From assembly GCF_016924145.1 (NCBI RefSeq), contig NZ_JAFFZO010000004.1, positions 1 to 64,000 on the forward strand: a stretch of DNA of 64,000 nt, written 5' to 3'. The DNA is from Amphritea pacifica. Lineage in GTDB: Bacteria > Pseudomonadota > Gammaproteobacteria > Pseudomonadales > Balneatricaceae. Below, one piece after another: positions 9,276 to 18,488 of the stretch (its first letter is position 1; each line of letters opens with the position of its first letter). The position numbers and the translations under genes were made by a program. The notes beneath the pieces are model-generated. The model was not told the origin of the DNA. It searched no databases and was given only the letters and a program-made list of their open reading frames with translations.

Positions 9276-10029
9276 TCTGACCATCAACGGGCGCAGCCGT
9301 ATCGCTAAGATAAAACGCAATACGCCGGTTGAAATTTCCGCAGGCCTTGAGCTTGAACAGACGCTTCTGGATCAGGTGCTGAGTGGTCGGGTGCAGTGCG
9401 GTTATGCCCTGTGGCGCAGTAAGCAGGCGCTGGTTGTGCCTAAAAGTGCTACTAATCGTAGTAATTTTCAGGCAGCCAGCGACTATTGTGCTGAGCAGGG
9501 CTGGCCGGTGGTGATTCGCAGTACCGGAGGAGAGCTGACGCCGCAGAGTGAGGGCTTCATCAATCTGACGATGGCAATCAAGTGCAAAAAAGGTCAGATG
9601 AGCATTCGTGACAGTTATCGGGTGATCTGCAATGCGATTCTGGGGTGGCTATCCGACAACGATATTCAGGGAGAGTGCGCCTCTATCGAGGGAGCCTTCT
9701 GTGATGGTGATTTTAATGTGGTCGTTGGCGGGCAGAAACTCGCCGGTACCGCTCAGCGCTGGAAGAAGATCACCAACCCTTTGGCCCGTACCGATGACCG
9801 GGATATGGCGCTGCTGATGCACGCGGTTATTTTATGTGATGGCGATCTGCCCGCGATGTGGAATATTTCCAACCGGTTTTATGAAAAGTGTCGACTGAAT
9901 CCCTTTATTGTTGAAGGTAAGCATATATCGCTTGCCCAGATAATGCATAAATCGGGTGAAAGCTTTGTTTTAAAATCCCTTGATGGGCTTGATGCATATC
10001 TTAATAGTTATATCGATAAATATATTTAA
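9268..10029 (+). CDS. Lipoate-protein ligase/octanoyltransferase-like protein
   Basis: 253 residues from GTG 9268, which has GGGAG at the right distance and overlaps the E2 stop; the ORF could open earlier (9199) only inside E2. It has the biotin/lipoate ligase fold: RSTGGELTPQ at 84-93 corresponds to the LplA RRxxGG segment, and K157 in GGQKLAGTAQRW corresponds to the catalytic lysine of LplA (GRKISGSA). Lengths of about 250 are usual for LplA catalytic domains lacking the C-terminal accessory domain or for LipM-like transferases. Its place in the operon suggests it loads the free lipoyl protein at 8347. Substrate (lipoate, octanoyl-ACP or octanoyl-GcvH) cannot be decided. Confidence 0.75.
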   Translation: MNSLTINGRSRIAKIKRNTPVEISAGLELEQTLLDQVLSGRVQCGYALWRSKQALVVPKSATNRSNFQAASDYCAEQGWPVVIRSTGGELTPQSEGFINLTMAIKCKKGQMSIRDSYRVICNAILGWLSDNDIQGECASIEGAFCDGDFNVVVGGQKLAGTAQRWKKITNPLARTDDRDMALLMHAVILCDGDLPAMWNISNRFYEKCRLNPFIVEGKHISLAQIMHKSGESFVLKSLDGLDAYLNSYIDKYI

Positions 10030-10109
10030 GTTAATCGAACGTGGCGTTTTTAGCTGTTTAGTCTGGTCACTATTCAGTTTAAAAAATAATATTAATCCTG
10101 GAGATTATT

Positions 10110-10688
10110 ATGAATAAAAATAAAAAAGATTTACTGCAGTCTGCGAGTGCCAAAAAAGGCAAGGCAGATGAAGTTTGCATGAATCGCCGACGCTTTCTGT
10201 CTAAAACGGGTACCTATGCTGTCGCCGCTTCGGCTGTTGTTCTTGGCGGAGGCTTGTTCGCACCTGACTCTTACGCAGCTAAGAAAATTGGTGAAAAAGC
10301 GAATACTACACTGTTGAAAATGGCGCGGGATATTTATCCTCACGATACCCTGGAAGATAAATATTACACTCAGGTGTTAACGCCAATGATTCAGGCCGCT
10401 GCCACCGATGATAAAAAATTATCGGAACTGGCCGACGGTGCTAAATCTCTGGACCAGATCGCTTCACAGCAGTTTGGTGTCAGTTATATCGATATCAAAT
10501 CTGAAAAAGACCGGGTATCTGTGCTGAAACAGATCGAGTCGTCTCCTTTCTTTCAGAACATTAAAGGCGCCCTGATGATGGGCATCTATAACAACCCCGA
10601 TCTATGGCCTCGTTTTGGTTATGGTGGATCCGCCTGGGAAAAGGGCGGCTACATCAACCGTGGTTACAACGATATTGACTGGATCTGA
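10110..10688 (+). CDS. Tat-exported small subunit of a GMC-type dehydrogenase
   Basis: 192 residues. A twin-arginine signal lies at 25-30 (NRRRFL) with a hydrophobic stretch AVAASAVVLGGGLF and a likely cleavage after SYA, so it is exported folded. The mature part (LLKMARDIYPHDTLEDKYY near its start, ALMMGIYNNPDLWPRFGYGG near its end) resembles gluconate-2-dehydrogenase subunit 3 and the small gamma subunits of membrane FAD dehydrogenases. The partner flavoprotein follows 14 bases later and lacks its own signal, so it is probably carried through Tat by this subunit. Ribosome site CTGGAG. An unusual 22-residue lysine-rich extension precedes the Tat motif. Confidence 0.8.
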   Translation: MNKNKKDLLQSASAKKGKADEVCMNRRRFLSKTGTYAVAASAVVLGGGLFAPDSYAAKKIGEKANTTLLKMARDIYPHDTLEDKYYTQVLTPMIQAAATDDKKLSELADGAKSLDQIASQQFGVSYIDIKSEKDRVSVLKQIESSPFFQNIKGALMMGIYNNPDLWPRFGYGGSAWEKGGYINRGYNDIDWI

Positions 10689-10702
10689 AGAGAGGAATAG
10701 CT

Positions 10703-12283
10703 ATGTCTACTAAATTTGATTTAAACGATGACAGCCTGGTGGTCATTATTGGTTCCGGTGCGGGTGGCGGTACATTGGCGAATGAACTGGCACAAAAAGG
10801 TATCAGATCTGTTGTACTAGAGGCGGGCAAACGCTTCAAGATGGACGATATTGAAAACGATGAATGGAAAATGTTCGGCAAGATCTCCTGGCTGGATAAA
10901 CGCTATGTTGTTGGCCCCGCCCGGATTGCAAAAGATTTCCCCAACCTGCCTGCCTGGATTGTAAAAGGTGTGGGGGGGGCGACGATGCACTGGGCGGGTG
11001 TTGCGATGCGTTTTCAGGAACATGAGTTCAAGATGAAAACCACCAACGGCACCGTGCCTGGCGCGAATGTGCTTGACTGGCCGGTGACGCTGAAAGAGAT
11101 GGAGCCTTACTACGAAAAGGCGGAAAAGAAGATGGGGGTCTGTGGCACCAAAGCCACCGGCATGCCGTTTCATGGCGAGAGTAGTCACTATAAGGTGGTC
11201 AAAGAGGGAGCCAACCGTATCGGTGCGAAGTGCGAGCAGGCGACCCTGGCCATTAATACCGAGACCCGTGATGGGCGTCCATCCTGCCAGGTGAATGGTT
11301 TCTGTATGCAGGGTTGTCGCATCGGTGCTAAGTGGTCAACCATGTACACTGAGATTCCTAAAGCGGAAGCTACGGGTAAAACTGAGGTGCGTCCGCAATC
11401 CATGGTACTGCGGATCGAGCATGATAAAACCGGCAAGGTAACCGGTGTCCTTTATGCGGATAAAGATGGCAATCAGCATCTGCAAAAAGCGCGTGTGGTT
11501 GCTGTCGCGGGTAACTCCATCGAATCTCCACGGATGTTGCTGAACTCCGCTTCATCGATGTTCCCGGATGGTCTGGCGAACTCTTCGGGTCAGGTAGGTC
11601 AGAACTATATGACCCATACTACTGGTGGCGTCTATGCCGAGTTCGAAAAGCCTGTGCATATGTATAAGAGTACGGTGGTGCCGGGTATTGTTCACGAGTG
11701 GAAGAATAATGATCCGAGTCGCGGACATGTTGCGGGTTATGAACTGGAAATTCTGCATCTGGGGCTGCCCTTCATGTCAGCCTTCCTCAATCCTGGTAAA
11801 GGTGGCTGGGGGCGTGAGCTGGCGGACTCTCTGGCTAACTATGACAAAATGGCGGGATTCTGGATCTGTGGTGAGGATATGCCTGTTGAATCCAACAACA
11901 TTACCCTGCATCCGACAGAGAAAGATCAGTACGGTCTGCCGGTGCCGGTGGTCTATAAAACCGACCATATCAACGACACTCATATGCGTAACCATGCCTA
12001 TGACCGATCTAAAGAGCTGTTCGATGCGGTGGGTGCGCTGAAGGTTAATAATCTGCCACCTTATCCTGCCAGTCATAATATGGGCACCAACCGCATGAGT
12101 GAACATGCCAGAGATGGTGTGGTTAACCGCTGGGGGCAGGCGCACGATATTGATAACCTGTTTGTCTCTGATGGTAGTCAGTTCACCACCAGTGGTACTG
12201 AGAACCCCACTCTGACGATTGTGGCTCTGGCGATTCGTCAGGCCGATTATATTGCTGACCAGATGAAGAAAAAGGCGATCTGA
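10703..12283 (+). CDS. GMC-family FAD-dependent dehydrogenase, large subunit
   Basis: 526 residues. FAD-binding Rossmann motif near the start (VVIIGSGAGGGTLANELAQ), substrate domain in the middle, and the C-terminal GMC block SHNMGTNRMSEHARDGVV, then GTENPTLTIVALAIRQADY. Closest in layout to the flavoprotein of gluconate 2-dehydrogenase and related sugar or alcohol dehydrogenases that pass electrons to a cytochrome c. No triheme cytochrome subunit lies beside it; the nearest cytochrome c is at 23296. Probably periplasmic through its Tat partner. Substrate unknown; the operon context suggests oxidation of an alcohol or hydroxy-acid upstream of the 2-oxoacid dehydrogenase. Confidence 0.85.
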   Translation: MSTKFDLNDDSLVVIIGSGAGGGTLANELAQKGIRSVVLEAGKRFKMDDIENDEWKMFGKISWLDKRYVVGPARIAKDFPNLPAWIVKGVGGATMHWAGVAMRFQEHEFKMKTTNGTVPGANVLDWPVTLKEMEPYYEKAEKKMGVCGTKATGMPFHGESSHYKVVKEGANRIGAKCEQATLAINTETRDGRPSCQVNGFCMQGCRIGAKWSTMYTEIPKAEATGKTEVRPQSMVLRIEHDKTGKVTGVLYADKDGNQHLQKARVVAVAGNSIESPRMLLNSASSMFPDGLANSSGQVGQNYMTHTTGGVYAEFEKPVHMYKSTVVPGIVHEWKNNDPSRGHVAGYELEILHLGLPFMSAFLNPGKGGWGRELADSLANYDKMAGFWICGEDMPVESNNITLHPTEKDQYGLPVPVVYKTDHINDTHMRNHAYDRSKELFDAVGALKVNNLPPYPASHNMGTNRMSEHARDGVVNRWGQAHDIDNLFVSDGSQFTTSGTENPTLTIVALAIRQADYIADQMKKKAI

Positions 12284-12317
12284 CCGCTTTAACCTGTTTC
12301 ACTCGGTGTAACTCTTT

Positions 12318-12343
12318 GGCACGCTTTCGAGCGTGCCTTTTTT
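12318..12343 (+). terminator. Rho-independent terminator of the 2-oxoacid dehydrogenase/GMC operon
   Basis: GGCACGC-TTTCGA-GCGTGCC followed by six T, 34 bases after the GMC stop. Confidence 0.92.
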
Positions 12344-12612
12344 GTTTGTGGCGGGGCTGATGCGGTTTTGTATCGTTCATTCCCGGCACTCAGACGCATG
12401 GCGGCTCTCAGTTATGCTCCCCCTCAGTGTGATGCACTCGTTATGCTGGGACTGCTTGCGATGTTGTGATCAATGATTAGGGAGGGGGAGTATCAGGCTT
12501 AAGATCTGGCCCGGTTACTTGGCGTCGCACAAACCGCTGACAAAGAGGACAAAGAGAAAAGGCGCCAAACGGCAGCATGGCTGGTGGTGGGGATGTTAAG
12601 CTTTATTGACAT
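12344..12612. other. Gene-free stretch between two terminators
   Basis: About 270 bases between the operon terminator and the porin terminator. No ORF with a ribosome site or recognisable motif; nothing further seen. Confidence 0.5.
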
Positions 12613-12616
12613 TAAA

Positions 12617-12649
12617 AAAGCCCCAGGGACGTTGCTTCCGAGGGGCTTT
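12617..12649 (-). terminator. Terminator of the porin gene
   Basis: On the minus strand AAAGCCCC and GGGGCTTT form the stem around a 17-base loop, followed by TTTTTT (plus-strand A run). It starts 16 bases after the porin stop. Confidence 0.75.
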
Positions 12650-12664
12650 CAGGGGAAGGGTTAA

Positions 12665-13870
12665 TCAGAAAGCAAAGTTAAAACCAATGTTAACCAGTGT
12701 GGTTGTCTCGCCTGCAGGGGCCGGGCTGGCAACGATTGAGGTTGCATACTGTGAAATCACTCCCATCTCATCTGCATCGACATGGGCCAGCTGAGCGTAA
12801 ACAATCGTTGATTCACCAATGGTGTATTCATTACTCAGCACCAGTGATTTAGTCTCTACACTCTTGCCTGGCGCTTTATCCTTATTGATGTAATAAGCGA
12901 CGGTTGCACTGTTTTTCTCATTCCACTGCCAGTCGACCCCCGCGCTCACCGACTCAAGATCCAGTACCTGAGCGCCGTTTGCATCATTGTTTTCGGTTGT
13001 TAAGTAATGTGTTTTAAAGTCCAGATCACCTGCGTTATAGGCCGCGCCGATTCCCCAACTGCTAATAATATCTTCGGCGGTTTGCTGGTCCCGCATATTC
13101 TGATAAGAAGCGGACAGTGTTACCGGCCCGGTGTTAAAGGCCGCACCGATGGCAATCACATCGCCCTCTTTTTGTGAACCCTCCTGACCGCCGAAAGAGT
13201 ACATAACCCCAAAATCAAGACCGTTCATGCTGTTGCGATACTGCACTGCGTTTTTAAAGAAGATGCCAACATCGTTATTGGCATTACGGCCATCGGTGGT
13301 GGTGGAGGCATTTATGCTTGAGAAATATTGACTATAGGCCCAGGCGTATACATTAGAGAACTGCTCCTTGAATACGCGGGGCTCTGTACCCAGGTGGGCA
13401 AGCAGCCCCGGGCCATACTGACGACCAATAATAACAGTCCCCCAGTCGCCACTGACCCCCAGATTAGCTTGTCGGCGGAAAAGAACAGTACCACTACCAT
13501 CATCACTATCCTTCGATGCATCGCCGGTACTATGGAACATACCGGTATCCAGATCGAAATGTGCCTCAAGATTGAAAAAAGCATCCATCCCGTTATCCAG
13601 AGCGCGGGATCCTTTAAAGCCCAGAATAGTGGGGGTCAGGCCGCTTGATTCCAGTCCGACTTTTTCTTCACCGTCCGCAGAGACTTTATTCTGATAGAGA
13701 ATGCCCGCATCCAGCAGGCCGTACATAGATAGTTGTGTATGACTGGTTTCACCAATCAGAACATCGGCTGATGCCTGTGTTGCTGCGCCTGAAAGAAGAA
13801 TCATGGCAGTCAGTGATTTAGCAGAGCTGCTTATCGCTGTCTTTTTTCGGGATGGTATTCTGAAGCTCAT
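12665..13870 (-). CDS. General porin (Gram-negative 16-strand type)
   Basis: 401 residues from ATG 13870, chosen because GGGGAG stands 7 bases upstream; the ORF could extend to a TTG at 13885 but that would pass the ribosome site. Signal peptide to about residue 36 (LTAMILLSGAATQASA). The mature sequence is an alternating beta-strand pattern rich in Gly, Asn and aromatic girdle residues, with SMYGLLDAGILY at its start and the terminal VNIGFNFAF ending in Phe, the outer-membrane sorting signal. Forms a passive channel in the outer membrane. It stands alone and convergent to the GMC operon. Confidence 0.9.
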   Translation of the reverse strand: MSFRIPSRKKTAISSSAKSLTAMILLSGAATQASADVLIGETSHTQLSMYGLLDAGILYQNKVSADGEEKVGLESSGLTPTILGFKGSRALDNGMDAFFNLEAHFDLDTGMFHSTGDASKDSDDGSGTVLFRRQANLGVSGDWGTVIIGRQYGPGLLAHLGTEPRVFKEQFSNVYAWAYSQYFSSINASTTTDGRNANNDVGIFFKNAVQYRNSMNGLDFGVMYSFGGQEGSQKEGDVIAIGAAFNTGPVTLSASYQNMRDQQTAEDIISSWGIGAAYNAGDLDFKTHYLTTENNDANGAQVLDLESVSAGVDWQWNEKNSATVAYYINKDKAPGKSVETKSLVLSNEYTIGESTIVYAQLAHVDADEMGVISQYATSIVASPAPAGETTTLVNIGFNFAF

Positions 13871-14563
13871 ATAATTACTCCCCAACGGAATTTATTGTTA
13901 GATTTATTAACGGGGCTTTTACTTTTTCTTCTGATAAAAGGAGAAAGTAAACAATGGTTTAACATTGGCCCGAAGGTAAATCAGCAGGGAGTATGCCAAT
14001 CTCAGTTGTGTCTCTTCGTTTTATAAATATGTTATTGAATTCAGTGGGTTATGTCTGTTGTTCTGTGTGTGTGCATGTCAGGTAACGAAGCGTATATTTT
14101 TCATCCGGGAATATTCAGGGGGAGGGTATAAATTGTGCCACAGTCTGTTTCACGGTTATGGGTCATAGTGTGGCATGGTGAATATGAAGATCATATATCA
14201 GGTTTTAATGGTTGTTTGAGAGAGCGTTTTTGATTCTATTCTTACCGGGTATTGGCTTTTAAACATGAACTGTTGCATATAACCGAAACCGTTTGATGCA
14301 ACAAATAACCCTGAATAACGCTAATGATGCTTTAAATTAGTTATTTCGTACAATTATCAGTAATTTATGATTTTGGTACTGTTATTGCTGAACTTACGAC
14401 TGTAAATTGTGTGGAATATGTGGCTTACGTATTGTTATTCAGTAAGTTATTGCCCGATATAGCGTAACTGATATCTCCTTACCCCCTCTCCTTCAGGGTG
14501 CTTTGAACGATATGCCGGGCTTTTCTATCTCACGGGGTGACTGATGGTGAGGGGGGAGGCACA
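13871..14563. other. AT-rich gap between divergent porin and ABC genes
   Basis: Almost 700 bases with no supportable gene. It must hold the promoters of both flanking units. TGGCTTACGTATTGTT at 14421 resembles a sigma-54 promoter but has GT in place of the -12 GC. One inverted repeat is listed separately. Confidence 0.5.
14271..14303. promoter_or_regulatory. Inverted repeat, candidate operator
   Basis: TGTTGCAT and ATGCAACA are perfect 8-bp arms separated by 17 bases that contain AACCGAAACCGTTT. It lies about 260 bases upstream of the ABC binding-protein gene and 400 from the porin start. Function unknown. Confidence 0.35.
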
Positions 14564-15715
14564 GTGAATAAAGTGAGCCCCTTTGATCTGTTATTAGGGA
14601 ATGCTGTTATGAAGATCGTGATCTCTGTTGTTTCTTCAGTGAGCTTATTTTCTCAAATCAAAAATGTGTTGCTCAGAGATGCATTGATTAACAAGGGCAA
14701 AGCCGTTGGTGTGGCTTTGTCTCTGATTGTTGCAGGCCTGCTGCCTTGCGCCGGTGCTTTGGCGGAAGCCCTGCCATCGGTTCGGGTTGCTGTGTTGCAA
14801 TTTGGCACGGTTAACTGGGAGATGGATGTTATACGCCACCATGGCCTCGATAAGAAGTACCATTTTTCCCTTGACGTGACGCCTGTGGCGGGTAAAAACG
14901 CCAGTGCGGTGGCATTGCAAAGTGGTGCGGTTGATCTGATATACAGCGACTGGGTATGGGTGAACCGTCAGCGATTTAATCAGCGGATGTTCGGTTTTTC
15001 GCCTGTCTCAGCCGCAACCGGGGGACTGTATGCTCAGCCGCAGAGCCCTATTTCATCCGTTAAGGATATTGAGGGTGTTCGCCTGGGGGTTGCCGGAGGC
15101 TCGGTTGATAAGAGCTGGTTGCTGCTGCAGGCCTATAGCAAACAGGTGCTGGGAAAGAATCTGTCAGAGGTGGTGGAGCCGGTATTTGCTGCGCCGCCTT
15201 TGCTGAATAAGCTGATGTATGACGGTAAGCTGCCATTGAGTCTTAATTTCTGGCACTACTGCGCCAGACTTGAAGCCCGGGGATTTAAGCCAGTCATCTC
15301 AGTTGACGAGATGATCAGAGGGTTAGGTATCGGTCATCAGGTGCCCATGCTCGGTTGGGTTTTCGAAGAGCCCTGGCGTCAGCAACATAGTGAGCTGCTG
15401 GGGAACTTTTTAAAAGCGTCGAGGGAAGCCAGGGATATCCTGTTGACGTCCGATGATGAATGGCTGCGTATACGTGATTTGACCCGGGCGGAAGATGATC
15501 AGATTTTTATGGCCCTGAAAAAGGGCTACCGTTCAGGCGTGCAGTTGAATTTCGGTAAAGCTGAGCTGGATGCGCTGGAAGATCTCTATGATTTTATGCT
15601 GCGCGAGGGTGGGACAGAGTTGACGGGGGGAGCCGATAAGCTGGATCGCGCACTATTCTGGATAACCACTGCTGACGCAGGGGTGAAGCAGGTGGATGAC
15701 AGGGAGGGACCGTGA
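14564..15715 (+). CDS. NitT/TauT-type ABC transporter substrate-binding protein
   Basis: 383 residues from GTG 14564 (GGGAGG just upstream); ATG 14609 with AGGGA is a fair alternative and would give a shorter leader. A hydrophobic export segment (VGVALSLIVAGLLPCAGALA) ends near residue 72. The rest is the SsuA/TauA/THI5-like fold: VRVAVLQFGTVNWEMDVIRH, ALQSGAVDLIYSDW and KDIEGVRLGVAGGSVDKSW. Homologues of this kind occur beside quinoprotein dehydrogenase genes in other bacteria, which would fit the locus 6 kb downstream. Ends in a 4-base overlap with the permease. Ligand unknown. Confidence 0.8.
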   Translation: MNKVSPFDLLLGNAVMKIVISVVSSVSLFSQIKNVLLRDALINKGKAVGVALSLIVAGLLPCAGALAEALPSVRVAVLQFGTVNWEMDVIRHHGLDKKYHFSLDVTPVAGKNASAVALQSGAVDLIYSDWVWVNRQRFNQRMFGFSPVSAATGGLYAQPQSPISSVKDIEGVRLGVAGGSVDKSWLLLQAYSKQVLGKNLSEVVEPVFAAPPLLNKLMYDGKLPLSLNFWHYCARLEARGFKPVISVDEMIRGLGIGHQVPMLGWVFEEPWRQQHSELLGNFLKASREARDILLTSDDEWLRIRDLTRAEDDQIFMALKKGYRSGVQLNFGKAELDALEDLYDFMLREGGTELTGGADKLDRALFWITTADAGVKQVDDREGP

Positions 15716-16479
15716 TCGTTTCCGGTATCAAGCGTCTGCTGCTTGGTGCGGTGCCCCTCGTAACGCTGTTACTCGTTTGGCAGGGGGCCGCTTTGCTGCT
15801 GGATAGCAGTAATTTCCCCAGTGTGCAGCAAGTGTTTGTCAGTCTGCACACCCATCTGTTTGCAGGGGATATGTTGCATCACCTGCTGGTGACCCTGCTG
15901 AGGGTGTTGCTCAGTTTTACCATTGCGATGCTGCTTGGGGTGCTGATCGGTATCATGATGGGGGCATTTCCCCGTCTCAATCAAGCGGGCGATTCCCTTC
16001 TGGTCATCGCCCTCAATGTGCCGGCCCTGGTTACTATTATGCTCTGCTATGTCTGGTTTGGTCTGGTGGAAGCGGCGGCTATTGCGGCGGTGGCGATTAA
16101 TAAAATCCCCACCGTTGTGGTGATGGTGCGCGAGGGAGCACGGGTGGTTGACCAGGATCTGCTGGACGTGGCGAAGGTTTTTCAGGTCTCTCCACTGCGT
16201 TATTTCTTTAAAGTGTACCTGCCTCAGCTTTACCCCTTCATCATGGCCTCAGCCCGTTCGGGTCTGTCGCTGATCTGGAAAATAGTGCTGGTGGTTGAAC
16301 TGTTGGGGCGCAGTGATGGTGTGGGTTTTCAGCTGGGGACCTATTTCCAGTTCTTTGATATTTCCAGCATTCTGGCTTATACCCTGGCATTTGCTGCCAT
16401 TATCCTTGTGATCGAGGGGCTGATTATGCGTCCGCTGGATCGCTTCATCGCCCGGGGGGGATACCATGGTCAGTCTTGA
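15712..16479 (+). CDS. NitT/TauT-type ABC transporter permease
   Basis: 255 residues, GTG start overlapping the previous stop (GTGA), with GGGAGGG upstream. About six transmembrane helices and the cytoplasmic EAA loop near VARVFQVSPLRYFFKVYLPQ-like sequence (VAKVFQVSPLRYFFKVYLPQ here). Belongs to the SsuC/TauC family. It forms the membrane channel with the ATPase encoded next, which overlaps it by 14 bases. Confidence 0.9.
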   Translation: MIVSGIKRLLLGAVPLVTLLLVWQGAALLLDSSNFPSVQQVFVSLHTHLFAGDMLHHLLVTLLRVLLSFTIAMLLGVLIGIMMGAFPRLNQAGDSLLVIALNVPALVTIMLCYVWFGLVEAAAIAAVAINKIPTVVVMVREGARVVDQDLLDVAKVFQVSPLRYFFKVYLPQLYPFIMASARSGLSLIWKIVLVVELLGRSDGVGFQLGTYFQFFDISSILAYTLAFAAIILVIEGLIMRPLDRFIARGGYHGQS

Positions 16480-17242
16480 TATTGCCCTCCAGAGTAAGTT
16501 TTATGCCAACAGTCCTGATAAAGTGCTTGGGCCGCTGTCCTTTAGCGTCTCTGCGGGTGAATTTGTCGCCCTGGTGGGGCCTTCGGGCGCGGGTAAGACA
16601 ACCCTGCTGAATATGATTGCGGCATTGCAAAGCAGTGCTCCCGGTGAGATTAAGTTTAACGGCAGGCCTCTGATGGGTAAGCCCGGCTGTAAGATTGGCT
16701 ATATCTTTCAGCAGCCGAGACTGATGCCCTGGTTAACGGTGGCTGACAACCTGCGTCTGGTGAAGCCTGACATACATGAGTCTGACATTGGGGCGATATT
16801 GGCTAAGGTTGGGCTGGAGGGAAAATCCCTTCTCTATCCGAAACATCTGTCGGGGGGGATGCAGCGCAGAGTCAGTATTGCCCGGGCTTTTCTGACCGAA
16901 CCGGATCTGTTGCTGCTGGATGAACCCTTTGTATCACTGGACGCCCCCAATGCGGATAACCTGCGTTCACTGCTAAGCGAGCTATGGGTGGAACAGAAAC
17001 CCACCGTTATCTTTGTAACCCACGATCTGAATGAAGCGATTCAGCTGGCGGACCGGATTCTGTTTCTCTCTGCCGCGCCGGGGATGGTGATTCTCGACCA
17101 GCCAGTGGCTATAGCACGCCCCCGTTTACCTGACGATAGCAGACTGCAGCGCTGGAAAACCGATCTGCTCTGCGACTATTCCGGTTTGTTAGAAGGGGTT
17201 CTTTCGGGTCCCGGGCTGAAGTCAGTCTCCGGGGGAAAATAA
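16466..17242 (+). CDS. NitT/TauT-type ABC transporter ATP-binding protein
   Basis: 258 residues. Walker A GPSGAGKTT, Q-loop FQQPRLMPW, signature LSGGMQRRVSIARAF, Walker B LLLLDEPF and H-loop VTHD are all intact. SsuB/TauB family. The last of three overlapping genes of an importer; the substrate is not indicated by the sequence. Confidence 0.92.
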   Translation: MVSLDIALQSKFYANSPDKVLGPLSFSVSAGEFVALVGPSGAGKTTLLNMIAALQSSAPGEIKFNGRPLMGKPGCKIGYIFQQPRLMPWLTVADNLRLVKPDIHESDIGAILAKVGLEGKSLLYPKHLSGGMQRRVSIARAFLTEPDLLLLDEPFVSLDAPNADNLRSLLSELWVEQKPTVIFVTHDLNEAIQLADRILFLSAAPGMVILDQPVAIARPRLPDDSRLQRWKTDLLCDYSGLLEGVLSGPGLKSVSGGK

Positions 17243-17534
17243 ACCAGGCGGAGGTCTGGATTCTGGGTATTGTTATTCTGTTTGCCGGTGTACAGCCGTA
17301 TGATGAACAGAGGTTTCAGGTAACGCAGCAGCACTCCTTCGGCGCCCTGTGGTTGGGTGCTGACCTGTTTCAGCCGGGGCGGTCCTTTATCACCTTAAAA
17401 GGTGTCCTGAATCATCTGCTCTCTTCAATTTCCTCCGGCCTTGTCCATAACAAACTTTGTTTTGGTCTATAGTAATCGCACAGGCGTTCCAATTCCGCTT
17501 ATCTTAATAACCCTGAAGGGATACCGGATAGATT

Positions 17535-18488
17535 ATGGAATTCAAAGACTATTACAAAATTCTGGGCGTTGATCCTGATGCGGATAGTAAGGCGATCAAG
17601 GTTGCCTATCGAAAACTGGCGCGAAAGTATCATCCGGATGTCAGCAGTCATCATGATGCGGAAAATCAGTTCAAGGAGGTTAGCGAAGCCTACGAGGTGC
17701 TGAAGGATAAAACCAAACGGGCTGAATATGATGAACTGCGTTTATACGGAGGCGCGCAGCAGGAGTTTCGCCCACCGCCAGGCTGGCAATCATCAGCCAG
17801 AAGCGACGGGGATGGATATCAGCAACGGGATTTCTCTGACTTTTTTTCCTCTATTTTTGGCACGGAAGAGCGTGCGGGGGCTCGAGGCTTTGAACATCGC
17901 CAGCCATTTAGTCAGCGAGGTCAGGATATTGAAACCGATCTGCCGGTTTTTCTCGAGGAAACTCTGTCAAAAGGCTCTAAAACGATCTCCTACCATCTGC
18001 CCCATTATGATAATGAGGGGCGTGTCAGCGAGGTTAAGAAAACCCTCAATGTTAAAATCCCTCCCGGAGTGGTCGATGGCGAGCGTATTCGACTGAAGGG
18101 ACAGGGCGCACCGGGTGTTGGCAACGGCGCCTATGGTGATCTCTATCTGCGTATTCGACTGGTGCCTCATCCGCTGTTTGATGTGGAGGGGCACAACCTG
18201 ATTATTACGGTGCCGGTGGCTCCCTGGGAGGCGGCGCTGGGTTGTAAGGTAACGATGCCGACTCTGTCGGGCGAGATTAAACTGACCATTCCAGCCAACA
18301 GTCAGAGTGGTCAGCGTTTGCGTGTGAAGGGTAAAGGGTTGCCGGGGCGCCAGCATCAGGGGGATCTCTATGCGGTGTTGAAAGTGGTGATGCCTCCGTC
18401 AGGCAGTGAGTCTGTTAAGAGCCATTGGCAACAGCTGGCGGAACTTGCACCTTTCAATCCCCGTGCCGAGTGGAGTGATGCATCATGA
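17535..18488 (+). CDS. cbpA: Curved-DNA-binding co-chaperone CbpA (DnaJ-like)
   Basis: 317 residues. J domain with the HPD motif at 33-35 (KYHPDVSS), a Gly/Phe-rich linker (about 75-120) with [10 protein letters not shown], and two C-terminal beta domains ([13 protein letters not shown], then [22 protein letters not shown]). No zinc finger, as in CbpA and unlike DnaJ. It stimulates DnaK and binds curved DNA. The stop overlaps the start of cbpM by 4 bases (ATGA). Start ATG 17535. AACAAA-C-TTTGTT at 17449-17461 precedes it, of unknown role. Confidence 0.93.
   Translation: MEFKDYYKILGVDPDADSKAIKVAYRKLARKYHPDVSSHHDAENQFKEVSEAYEVLKDKTKRAEYDELRLYGGAQQEFRPPPGWQSSARSDGDGYQQRDFSDFFSSIFGTEERAGARGFEHRQPFSQRGQDIETDLPVFLEETLSKGSKTISYHLPHYDNEGRVSEVKKTLNVKIPPGVVDGERIRLKGQGAPGVGNGAYGDLYLRIRLVPHPLFDVEGHNLIITVPVAPWEAALGCKVTMPTLSGEIKLTIPANSQSGQRLRVKGKGLPGRQHQGDLYAVLKVVMPPSGSESVKSHWQQLAELAPFNPRAEWSDAS

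Noticed and set aside
14421-14436. Sigma-54-like TGGCTTACGTATTGTT before the ABC importer
   Set aside because: The -12 element has GT instead of the nearly invariant GC, so it is not listed as a promoter.
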